A stretch of 6,012 bases of DNA from Methanosarcinales archaeon (GCA_012329085.1 JAAXQB010000189.1:1-6012); one strand, 5' to 3'; counted from the stretch's first letter, positions 1 through 6,012 are shown. Numbers and translations: made by a program. The notes: a model not told the origin generated them from the sequence alone.

Positions 1-2
1 AT

Positions 3-92
3 GTTGTAATGACTTATTTTTGTCCAGAATGCGGTTTATCATATTCTACAGTTATTCAAGATTCTAAATCACAATCTAATAATAAAAAATAG
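3..92 (+). CDS. C-terminal end of a small zinc-ribbon-like protein (partial)
   Basis: The frame is open from the left edge of the window to a TAG stop at 90-92. An ATG at 9-11 begins MTYFCPECGLSYSTVIQD, followed by a short Ser/Asn/Lys tail. CPECG is a CxxC metal-binding knuckle, and a zinc ribbon needs two of these. Because the frame is open upstream (Val-Val before the Met), I think this is the last 27-29 residues of a longer protein whose first CxxC lies outside the window. Small zinc-ribbon proteins of this kind are common in archaea and usually have no known specific role. The alternative is a complete 27-residue protein starting at 9, which would have only half a zinc site. It is convergent with the leftward rnhB-cbiF genes. 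Confidence 0.5.
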   Translation, partial: VVMTYFCPECGLSYSTVIQDSKSQSNNKK

Positions 93-267
93 AATTGTAA
101 AAAATAGTGTAAAAAGATATTGAATACAACTGTATTTTCAATCATGCACAATTTGTAAAATTATTGAGAAAATGAAAATTTCTCTCATTACATAATTCTA
201 TAAGTTATATATTAGCACAAAAAAAATTTTATTTTTTCGCCGTCTCTATTATTATTTGCTCATCTTC
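93..267. other. AT-rich intergenic spacer between convergent genes
   Basis: No gene is visible here on either strand. The right end (229-267) reads, on the minus strand, as the in-frame continuation of cbiF beyond its TGA, up to a TAA at 229-231. The left part holds the hairpin at 119-142. A second, weaker inverted repeat pairs GAGAAA (166-171) with TTTCTC (179-184) around a 7-base loop. It has no T-run close behind it on either strand, so I assign it no role. Confidence 0.5.
111..142 (-). terminator. Candidate terminator of the rnhB-cbiF transcript
   Basis: ATTGAA (119-124) pairs with TTCAAT (137-142), and TAC (125-127) pairs with GTA (132-134). This gives a nine-pair stem with a 2-base bulge (135-136) and a 4-base loop (128-131). 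Read on the minus strand, the stem is followed by TATC and then five Ts (111-115), with another T-run a little further on. It therefore suits the end of the leftward transcript. Archaeal termination depends mainly on the U-tract, so the hairpin may matter less than the T-runs. Confidence 0.35.
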
Positions 268-840
268 TCATGATGCATGATATGCTACGGCAACAGGCGC
301 ATCTTTTGAATATTGAACTATGCCCATAACTTCTGATATTTTAGAAGTTCCAAGAAATACTGCCATTGTAGTATTTTTTATTGGAAGTTTTTTTATTAAA
401 TCTTTTTCCAAGGTATCGCCCTTTGGTCTTGTAATTATAAGTGTGTCTGATATACCTTTTAAAGAAAGTTGTGTGTTTAAAGATGCGGCTGTTGCAAAGA
501 TAGATGAAACTCCCGAAACTCTTTTCACTTTAATATCATGTTTTTTAAGTTCTGCAATTTGTTCTATAATTGAACCATAAAGAGATGAGTCTCTACTATG
601 CAATCGCACCATATTTTTATTTTTATTTACAAATTTAACCATTAATTCTACAAATTCTTTAAGTTCTAATTCATAGCTATCGATTAATTTTCTATTTGTA
701 TAATTCAATACTTCTGGATTTATAAGAGAGTCTGCATAAAGCACACAATCAGCTTCTTTTAAAAGTTCGTATCCTTTTATTGTAATAAGTTTTGGATTAC
801 CCGGTCCTGCACCTATAAAATATACCATTCGTTCTTTCAT
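268..840 (-). CDS. cbiF: CbiF/CobM-type (cobalt-)precorrin-4 C11-methyltransferase, C-terminally truncated, probable pseudogene
   Basis: This family transfers a methyl group from S-adenosylmethionine to C11 of (cobalt-)precorrin-4 in corrin ring synthesis, in the cytoplasm. Family hallmarks in order are MVYFIGAGPG (5-14), LYADSLINPEVL (34-45), VRLHSRDSSLYGS (78-90), GVSS (110-113), IITRPKG (135-141) and PVAVAYHAS (182-190). Known members run about 250 residues and continue with ASWP or ASW-acidic sequence. Here the codon after HAS is TGA exactly where Trp is expected, and the next in-frame codons read EDEQIIIETAKK before a TAA at 229-231. A Trp-to-stop change is therefore likely, and the last part of the fold is missing either way. 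The usual HxGDPS loop reads HSRDSS (81-86), a further sign of relaxed constraint or a divergent lineage. Met1 at 840 follows the reconstructed rnhB stop by nine bases; Met5 is an alternative start. No Shine-Dalgarno sequence is visible. The family call is firm; activity is doubtful. Confidence 0.88.
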   Translation of the reverse strand: MKERMVYFIGAGPGNPKLITIKGYELLKEADCVLYADSLINPEVLNYTNRKLIDSYELELKEFVELMVKFVNKNKNMVRLHSRDSSLYGSIIEQIAELKKHDIKVKRVSGVSSIFATAASLNTQLSLKGISDTLIITRPKGDTLEKDLIKKLPIKNTTMAVFLGTSKISEVMGIVQYSKDAPVAVAYHAS

Positions 841-849
841 TTTTTTATT

Positions 850-1493
850 TCATTGTTTGGCATTTAATGCATTTTCTGCAGTTTTCCATGAGTGTCTAAC
901 GAAATCTGGAAATGAGTTATTTTTTTACACAATCTGCAATATATTTTTTTGTTTTTGAATCTGATGGGTATCCACTTCCAAAATCCACTCTAATTTCATT
1001 TTTCAATGAATTTATAAGCTCATCTCGTCTTGACTTTGCAATAATCAATGCTGCAGAAACAATAGGGTATGTTTCATCTGCACGATGCTCTGAAATAATT
1101 GTAATTGATTTTTTGGTTTTTTCTGTAAAATTTTTTGTAAGTAGTTTTCCAAATCTATCTGCATTTACATCAATAGAATCTACGAATGCTTTATCTGGTA
1201 ATAATTTTAAAAGAACTTTTGAGAATCCCATTTCCATTATATTGTTCATTGTCATAATGCTTCTAAGCCCATCTATTTGTTTTGATTCAACTTCAAGAAT
1301 AAAATACCAATCTGAGTGTTTTTTTATTTGTCGTGCCAATTGTTCTCGCTTTTTCTTGTGTATTTTTTTTTGAATTTTTAATTCCAAGATTTTTTAATGA
1401 ATGGATTGCGTCAATATCTATTTTCACTCCAGCTATACACATAGTGCCAATCACGGCACCTTTTCCTGCCTCATCAATTCCTGCAATTTTCAT
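850..1493 (-). pseudogene. rnhB: Archaeal ribonuclease HII with two frameshifts in poly-A runs
   Basis: RNase HII cuts the RNA strand of RNA-DNA hybrids and removes single ribonucleotides from DNA. The coding sequence is spread over three frames. Frame 1 starts at ATG 1493-1491 (MKIAGIDEAGKGAVIG) and runs to the A9 run at 1371-1363. Frame 2 continues as IHKKKREQLARQ to the A7 run at 926-920. Frame 3 carries the C-terminal NSFPDFVRHSW and ends at TGA 852-850. Dropping one A from each run gives one 213-residue protein, the normal archaeal length. All four acidic active-site residues are present: D7, E8, D105 (FVDSIDV) and D139 (EHRADETY). The conserved Tyr175 of GSGYPSD is also there. Two motifs are unusual: GKG (10-12) where most RNase HII have GRG, and NSK (40-42) where DSK is usual. 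Without slippage or frameshifting, the product would be a short useless fragment. Confidence 0.87.
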
Positions 1494-1517
1494 TTATGAT
1501 TAATTAAAAGTTGGAAA

Positions 1518-1525
1518 TTTATAAA
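1518..1525 (-). promoter_or_regulatory. TATA box for rnhB-cbiF, nearly leaderless
   Basis: The minus strand reads TTTATAAA here. Its centre lies about 28 bases upstream of the rnhB ATG (1493). Archaeal transcription starts roughly 25-27 bases downstream of the TATA centre, so the transcript would begin at or within a few bases of the start codon. That fits the absence of a Shine-Dalgarno sequence before rnhB. The call rests on sequence and spacing alone, in AT-rich DNA. Confidence 0.5.
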
Positions 1526-1550
1526 AACTCTTTGTGATGATTGTTATATA

Positions 1551-1603
1551 TTTAATGTCCAAAACTTTTATACATTAAAACACCAATCTATAATACATTA
1601 AAA
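1551..1603. repeat. Short element repeated three times in the divergent promoter region
   Basis: TACATTAAAA occurs exactly twice in direct orientation (1571-1580 and 1594-1603), and its core ACATTAAA occurs once inverted as TTTAATGT (1551-1558). The centres are 21 and 23 bases apart, about two helical turns. The copies overlap or flank the TATA-like sequences for the rightward operon, so a regulator binding site is possible. An 8-base match is expected by chance in DNA this AT-rich; the exact 10-base direct pair is less so. Confidence 0.35.
1566..1573 (+). promoter_or_regulatory. Candidate TATA box for the restriction-modification operon
   Basis: TTTTATAC lies about 75 bases before the ATG at 1645. 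It would place the start of transcription near 1596 and give a leader of about 50 bases, long enough to include the Shine-Dalgarno sequence at 1635-1638. A second candidate, CTATAATA near 1589-1596, would give a leader of about 27 bases. The sequence does not decide between them. Confidence 0.35.
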
Positions 1604-1634
1604 TGAATTTGAATAGAATTAAGCAAATGCCGAA

Positions 1635-1638
1635 GAGG
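1635..1638 (+). promoter_or_regulatory. Ribosome binding site of the type IIG-like gene
   Basis: GAGG sits six bases before the ATG at 1645, and an in-frame TAA (1642-1644) lies directly before that ATG. Together these fix the start codon. A leadered transcript with a Shine-Dalgarno site contrasts with the apparently leaderless rnhB on the other strand. Confidence 0.6.
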
Positions 1639-1644
1639 AAATAA

Positions 1645-4600
1645 ATGAATAAAGAAAAAACTCTTTTTAATGAGGTAACAATAAAGCGATTGGTTTTAGA
1701 TATTAAATTGACAGACAATCAGAAAAAAGCTTCTCAAATTTGGCTTAAATTGATAGAAGAGGGTAAGTTAATAAAAGAAAAACAAGGCTATCTTAAATTT
1801 TATGATATTATTCTAAAAGATTTATTGGATTATGATAATATTAAACACGAAAAAGAAGGTGTTGAATTTTCTTATGAAAAAAATGGCAAAAGTGTTGTGA
1901 GAATTGAGGCAAAAGGCATGAGCACTAAATATTTATTTATGCCTCAAAAGAGAATAAGAAAAGAATCTCCGGTTCAACAACTTTGGAGATATATGCAATT
2001 GCATGCAAGTCCATATGGAATTGTTACTAATTATAAAATATTTATTTTATTCAAATATGATGTTGGAAGCACAAAATATTATCTTTTTGATTTTGAAGAT
2101 ATAAAGAGAAATCCAAATAAATTGCAAGAATTTGTAGCTATTTTTTCAAGGGAGAGTATAGATAAAGGCTTTGTTGAAGATTTATATAAAAAGTCAATTA
2201 TCGAGGAAAGAGAATTTACAAAAGAATTCTATAAATTATATCATGAAACAAGATTAATGTTAATAAAAGAATTTGAAGAAAATTCTGATATTAATAGGGA
2301 AAGTTCAGTTCATTTTGCACAGTTATATCTTAATAGATTGATGTTTGTATTTTTTGCAGAAGATACAGGAAAGATAGATAAAAGGATAATAGAGGATAGA
2401 ATTTTAAAAACTTTGAATAATATTCATTTATTTTCCTCTAATTCATCTAATATTTCTAATGTTCTAATTGGTTTATTTAAGGATTTGGATAAAGGAAGTG
2501 ATTTTCCAATTAAATTATTTGGTTTTAATGGAGGTTTGTTTCAACAGAGTATTCCAACGGATGCTTACTTTAAAGATTTTAGAGAAGAGATATTTTTCAA
2601 AGAAGTTAATCAATATTCAAAATTAAAGAAAAAAGATTTAGAGTTGAATGAAAATGAGAAAGAATTGTTTGAAATATATAAAAATAAAATCAACCCAATA
2701 ATAAAAAATATGTTGTTAATGGCTTCTTTTGATTTTAATACAGAAGTTAATGTTAATATTTTAGGTCATATTTTTGAACAGTCCATTTCAGATATTGAAG
2801 ATTTGAAGACTGATAAAAGTTCAAAACGAAAAAAGGATGGGATTTTTTACACTCCTGAATATATCACAGATTATATTTGTAGAAATACAATCATTCCGTA
2901 TTTTTCCAAGGAGGGAGTTTGTAATGTGCCTGATTTGATTAAGGAATATGAATCTAATATCGAAGAATTGGAAAAAAAGTTTAAGGAAATGAAAATATTA
3001 GATCCTGCTTGTGGTTCTGGTGCTTTTTTAATTAAAGCAACTGATGTTATGTTGGAAATTTTTAAAGCAATTCAAGAGTTTAAACAGCATGAAGGAGAAT
3101 ATGAAGCAAGAGGGGGATTGAAAAGAAAGAGTGGCGTTAAAGGACAATTGGTTTTAGAAAAATGGAATGAAGAAGCGGAAGCAATGGAGATTATAGAGAA
3201 TAGTATTCATGGTGTGGATGTTAATGAAGAATCTGTTGAGATAACTAAACTTTCTTTGTTTTTGAAAATGGCACGAAGGAATAGAACATTAACAGATTTA
3301 TCAAATAATATAAAGCAAGAGAATAGTTTGATTGATGATGAAGAAATTGCAGGTAAATTGGCTTTTGATTGGGGACGGAAGTTTCCGTTTAAGTTTGATG
3401 TTGTGATTGGAAATCCGCCTTATGGTGCAAAACTAACAAAAAACGAAGTAAAATTTGTAAAAAAAAATTATTCGGTAGGCAATTCTGAAACAGCACAATT
3501 GATGATGGAAAAAACACATTCCCTGCTTAAAGATAAAGGATTGCATGGATTTATAATTCCAAAAGCATTTATTTTTGTTTCTACATGGAGTAAAATAAGG
3601 AATAAATTTTTAGATGAATTGAATATTTTAATCGATTGTAAAAAAGTTTGGAAAGAAGTTAAATTAGAACAAATAATCTATACAATTCAAAAAGGAAGTA
3701 AATTTAATAAATATAAGTCTGGAATAAGAAATGCACAATCAATGAAAATTATAGCAAATGTAAATAAATCACTCATTCCAAAATTTGATGGTGTTTTATT
3801 AAACTCTTTAACAGATCAAGAAATTGAAATAGGGTCTAAGATTAAAGAGATAAAAACCGCATTAGGAACAATTGGAATTAATAAATGGGGGGATGTATTT
3901 TATCAACAAATAAATCAAGAAAATAATGGACTTAAAGTGTTAGGAGGCAATGAAATACAGAGATATTATAAAAGAGGTATAAAAGGATATATTGAAAATA
4001 AACACATCAAAACAGACCAATCATTAATAAAACCAAATTCTGTTTTATTGCAAAGAATAATTGCACATATTGAAAATCCTATAGATCATTTAAAAATTAG
4101 TGGAACTATTATTGAGGAGGACAATTATAGAATTGTCAATACAATTCATCAATTAACACTCGACAAGGAAATATCAAATAAATATGTTTTAGTGATAATA
4201 AACTCTAATTTTATGAATTGGTTTGTATATAGATTTATATTTGCTAAAGCAATAAGAAGTTTTCAATTTTCAGGAGATGTTGCTAAAAAGATTCCAATCC
4301 CAAAAATATCTCTTTCAGAACAAACTCCATTTATAGAAAAAGCTGATTCAATGCTTATATTAAACAAAGAGTTTTACGAAAATAAAAATAAATTCTTTAA
4401 CAGAATCAAAAAAAGCTTTAATTTGGAGAAAATAAACAGAAAAATAGATAAATTTTATGAAATGGAAATTAACGATTTTATTAAAGAAATTGAAAGACTA
4501 AGTAAAAGAAAAATTTCATTAAAAGATCAAGATGAATGGGAAGATTATTTTGAGGATTATAAAGAAAAATTATTGAAATTGAAAGATGAAATTGAAAGAA

Positions 4601-4686
4601 CAGATGATAAAATAGATGAAATGGTTTATGGATTATATGATTTGAATGAAAGGGAAATTGGAATGATAGAGGGAAGTTTGAAATGA
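1645..4686 (+). CDS. Type IIG-like restriction-modification enzyme (nuclease, N6-adenine methyltransferase and specificity region in one chain)
   Basis: This 1013-residue protein should methylate adenine in a specific DNA site and cut unmethylated DNA. Near the N-terminus, E74 and E88-A89-K90 (RIEAKG) match a PD-(D/E)XK nuclease core with Glu at the usual Asp position. They are followed by the helix PVQQLWRYM (109-117) and GIVTNYKIFILF (125-136), as in type I and IIG nuclease domains. A helical linker carries MFVFFAEDTG (233-242) and GFNGGLF (293-299). The methyltransferase core follows: GIFYTPEYITDYI (399-411), SAM motif I DPACGSGAF (453-461), GVDVN (523-527) and catalytic NPPY (590-593). 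With motif I before NPPY and the target-recognition region last, this is a gamma-class N6-adenine enzyme. The TaqI-like specificity region spans about 755-900 and includes KKIPIP (881-886); a charged, probably coiled-coil tail ends in DKIDEMVYGLYDL. The frame is intact despite many A-runs. BREX PglX has a related core, but no BREX partners are visible. The recognition site cannot be read from sequence. Confidence 0.93.
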   Translation: MNKEKTLFNEVTIKRLVLDIKLTDNQKKASQIWLKLIEEGKLIKEKQGYLKFYDIILKDLLDYDNIKHEKEGVEFSYEKNGKSVVRIEAKGMSTKYLFMPQKRIRKESPVQQLWRYMQLHASPYGIVTNYKIFILFKYDVGSTKYYLFDFEDIKRNPNKLQEFVAIFSRESIDKGFVEDLYKKSIIEEREFTKEFYKLYHETRLMLIKEFEENSDINRESSVHFAQLYLNRLMFVFFAEDTGKIDKRIIEDRILKTLNNIHLFSSNSSNISNVLIGLFKDLDKGSDFPIKLFGFNGGLFQQSIPTDAYFKDFREEIFFKEVNQYSKLKKKDLELNENEKELFEIYKNKINPIIKNMLLMASFDFNTEVNVNILGHIFEQSISDIEDLKTDKSSKRKKDGIFYTPEYITDYICRNTIIPYFSKEGVCNVPDLIKEYESNIEELEKKFKEMKILDPACGSGAFLIKATDVMLEIFKAIQEFKQHEGEYEARGGLKRKSGVKGQLVLEKWNEEAEAMEIIENSIHGVDVNEESVEITKLSLFLKMARRNRTLTDLSNNIKQENSLIDDEEIAGKLAFDWGRKFPFKFDVVIGNPPYGAKLTKNEVKFVKKNYSVGNSETAQLMMEKTHSLLKDKGLHGFIIPKAFIFVSTWSKIRNKFLDELNILIDCKKVWKEVKLEQIIYTIQKGSKFNKYKSGIRNAQSMKIIANVNKSLIPKFDGVLLNSLTDQEIEIGSKIKEIKTALGTIGINKWGDVFYQQINQENNGLKVLGGNEIQRYYKRGIKGYIENKHIKTDQSLIKPNSVLLQRIIAHIENPIDHLKISGTIIEEDNYRIVNTIHQLTLDKEISNKYVLVIINSNFMNWFVYRFIFAKAIRSFQFSGDVAKKIPIPKISLSEQTPFIEKADSMLILNKEFYENKNKFFNRIKKSFNLEKINRKIDKFYEMEINDFIKEIERLSKRKISLKDQDEWEDYFEDYKEKLLKLKDEIERTDDKIDEMVYGLYDLNEREIGMIEGSLK
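4669..4686 (+). promoter_or_regulatory. Translational coupling site: Shine-Dalgarno and ATGA overlap
   Basis: GAGGG (4669-4673) lies nine bases before the ATG at 4683. The stop TGA (4684-4686) of the upstream gene overlaps that ATG as ATGA. This arrangement lets ribosomes finishing the first gene restart on the second, so the two proteins are probably made in linked amounts from one mRNA. Confidence 0.65.
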
Positions 4687-5735
4687 TTGAGAAAACATCA
4701 TTCCACCAATTAAGTAAAGAATTAATTAATATATACGGCACAATTTCGGAAAAAATACCATCTGACAATGAAAAATCTAATTATATAATCGATTGTATAA
4801 ATTTCTTAAATGATTTCAGCAAAATAAACGATTTTGTTGTAGGTAATGTATCTGAAAAAGAAATATATTTCTTTCTAAAATTATTGTTAGATGCTGTAGG
4901 GCTTGTCAGTGCAACAGAAGGAAGCTTACAGCCTATTAAGCTTGGTAACATAGAACTCATAAGTCGCAAAAGAGACTTGAAAGGTGTTTATAAGGGCAAT
5001 GATAATAGTATCAATCAAAATATGTGCGCTACATTGTTTCGAGGGTGGATTAAAAGTAACAAGTTACCAATCGAAATTAGTAAAGATTTAAAAAATATTG
5101 TCCCAAAAGGAAAACGTAGTTGTGATTTCTTAATAGAAGGTAATGGAAATCAAATCTTAGTTGAATGTAAAAGAATCCATCCTATCAAAGAAATCAAAAG
5201 CATCGACTTAATAATAAATATTATAAAAAAATCAGAGTCCATTATCAAGGACGCAATTTTACAATTTAAAAGCATGGAGAAATGTTTAAATAAAACTAAT
5301 TCTCATAGACATCTTATTTTGGATATATCTGCTTATGGTGAAAATCGTATAAAAGAAGATGAGAATTACAATATTATTGGACTGTCAGAATCAAAAGAAA
5401 TCAAACAAATAATTAATCACTTTAAAGCACATAATCCCATAGGAATTGATGTAATCACATTTTGCTGGTCGGAAATTTATATATTTGAAAATAAACCGAG
5501 GGTATTGGTTTATCGCACAACTCCATTCAAAATTAATAATAACACACCTAATTTATTTAATTATGATGGATGGACAATAGAATTCTACCCATCAGGAAAA
5601 AAAGTAAATGAGTTTAAAGAGCTTCGTATCTCCTCTATTGCAAGACCTCAATCTTGGATAGAATTACAATGGTACAGTTGTAGTGATAATTTATTAATAA
5701 TAGGTCCAGAGGAGGAAAATAATACTGATAAATAA
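4683..5735 (+). CDS. PD-(D/E)XK nuclease-like protein paired with the type IIG-like enzyme
   Basis: This 350-residue protein has no name I recognise. The clearest signal is D148 in RSCDFLIEG, then V160-E161-C162-K163-R164: D, 13 positions, E-x-K, the metal-binding core of PD-(D/E)XK nucleases. D190-A191-I192-x-Q194-F195 may be the helix with a Gln that often follows this core. The first 110 residues look mostly helical and the last 130 mixed alpha/beta; no methyltransferase, helicase, signal peptide or membrane segment is visible. The ATGA overlap with the type IIG-like gene makes a shared function likely. It could be the main cleavage subunit, a nuclease against modified or unmodified DNA, or a helper subunit. 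A non-nuclease use of the fold remains possible. The C-terminus (LLIIGPEEENNTDK) looks natural and is followed by a terminator-like hairpin. Confidence 0.85.
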   Translation: MIEKTSFHQLSKELINIYGTISEKIPSDNEKSNYIIDCINFLNDFSKINDFVVGNVSEKEIYFFLKLLLDAVGLVSATEGSLQPIKLGNIELISRKRDLKGVYKGNDNSINQNMCATLFRGWIKSNKLPIEISKDLKNIVPKGKRSCDFLIEGNGNQILVECKRIHPIKEIKSIDLIINIIKKSESIIKDAILQFKSMEKCLNKTNSHRHLILDISAYGENRIKEDENYNIIGLSESKEIKQIINHFKAHNPIGIDVITFCWSEIYIFENKPRVLVYRTTPFKINNNTPNLFNYDGWTIEFYPSGKKVNEFKELRISSIARPQSWIELQWYSCSDNLLIIGPEEENNTDK

Positions 5736-5784
5736 GAGTTATACGATTATAACTTTAATCACAAATTAGAACAATATTTTTTTT
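5735..5784 (+). terminator. Terminator of the restriction-modification operon
   Basis: Directly at the stop codon, AGTTATA (5737-5743) pairs with TATAACT (5748-5754) around the loop CGAT. A G-U and an A-U pair extend the stem to nine pairs. T8 lies 20 bases further on (5777-5784). The hairpin with the later T-run suits 3' end formation in archaea, where the T-run is the main signal. Confidence 0.55.
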
Positions 5785-6012
5785 CTATAATAAATGATTT
5801 AATATGGTGGAAAAAACGAAGCTATTGTTATATGAAGCGTTATTTTCATATCATAAACGAAATATCACAATATCATTCAATCTCATATATATTTATACAT
5901 CAAACCGGCACAGTTCCATAATTCAGTTATATAGTAAAAAAAGTAATAAAATTAATACATTGAATATATACTTATATATACCATAAAGTACTTATAGTAT
6001 ATGTGAAATTTA
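5785..6012. other. Very AT-rich region without a convincing gene
   Basis: Two overlapping frames are open here but neither resembles a protein family I know. One (5804-5986) starts with ATG and encodes 60 residues rich in Ile, Tyr, Ser and Asn. The other runs in frame from the previous gene's stop to TAA 5919-5921. Near the right edge, TACTTATA occurs twice (5969-5976 and 5989-5996), and CTTATATATACC (5971-5982) resembles an archaeal TATA box that could serve a gene starting near or beyond 6012. I see no tRNA, rRNA or mobile-element end. Confidence 0.45.

Noticed and set aside
268..270. TGA read as Trp by the whole genome
   Set aside because: The type IIG-like gene ends naturally at a TGA that forms the ATGA overlap, and the reconstructed rnhB also ends at TGA. 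General recoding is therefore unlikely.
320..580. An 86-codon open frame on the plus strand
   Set aside because: It is antisense to the conserved part of cbiF and has no support of its own.
912..1373. A 153-codon open frame on the plus strand
   Set aside because: It lies antisense to the recognisable rnhB coding sequence and its Phe/Ser/Ile-rich translation has no family features; it is a shadow.
4113..4120. GAGGAGG-like ribosome binding site inside the methyltransferase gene
   Set aside because: No start codon follows at a useful distance with an open frame; it is coding sequence for Glu-Glu.
4481..4969. Two minus-strand open frames (95 and 62 codons) under the operon
   Set aside because: Both are antisense to the ends of two clear plus-strand genes and look like shadows of Lys/Glu/Asn-rich coding sequence.
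5804..5986. A 60-codon plus-strand frame starting with ATG
   Set aside because: It has no Shine-Dalgarno site, no recognisable motif and a composition expected of AT-rich non-coding DNA, so I describe it but do not call a gene.
1..6012. CRISPR array, tRNA, rRNA or insertion-sequence ends
   Set aside because: I looked for evenly spaced repeats, tRNA-like arms and long terminal inverted repeats and saw none; the repeats present are short and AT-rich.

Overview
The window is very AT-rich and looks archaeal. The best evidence is a broken ribonuclease HII gene whose reconstructed protein has the archaeal form of the family (VDSIDVNADRF, then GSGYPSD). TATA-box-like elements at archaeal spacing and a cobalamin-pathway CbiF/CobM-type methyltransferase agree with this. 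A low-GC member of the Nitrososphaerota (Thaumarchaeota) is my best guess from memory of that lineage, but the window does not prove it.

Layout. (1) Positions 3-92: the end of a small protein with a CPECG zinc-knuckle half-site, running in from the left edge. (2) Positions 93-267: AT-rich spacer with a hairpin that probably ends the leftward genes. (3) Positions 268-1493, minus strand: rnhB followed by cbiF/cobM, nine bases apart, apparently one transcript. Both are damaged. rnhB needs two single-base corrections, each in a poly-A run. cbiF stops at a TGA where the family has Trp and lacks about the last 50 residues. (4) Positions 1494-1644: divergent promoter region with TATA-like boxes and a short repeated element. 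(5) Positions 1645-5735, plus strand: a two-gene restriction-modification operon. The first gene is a 1013-residue type IIG-like enzyme with an N-terminal nuclease motif, a gamma-type N6-adenine methyltransferase core and a TaqI-like specificity region. The second overlaps it by ATGA and encodes a 350-residue protein with a separate PD-(D/E)XK motif. (6) Positions 5736-6012: a hairpin plus T-run terminator, then very AT-rich DNA with no convincing gene.

How it fits together. The two plus-strand genes appear translationally coupled and should form one DNA-modification and cleavage module. Having a second nuclease-like protein beside an enzyme that already carries a nuclease motif is the least ordinary part of the system. 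The intact defence operon lies beside two damaged housekeeping-type genes, so the main open question is whether that damage is real decay, poly-A slippage or sequencing error.
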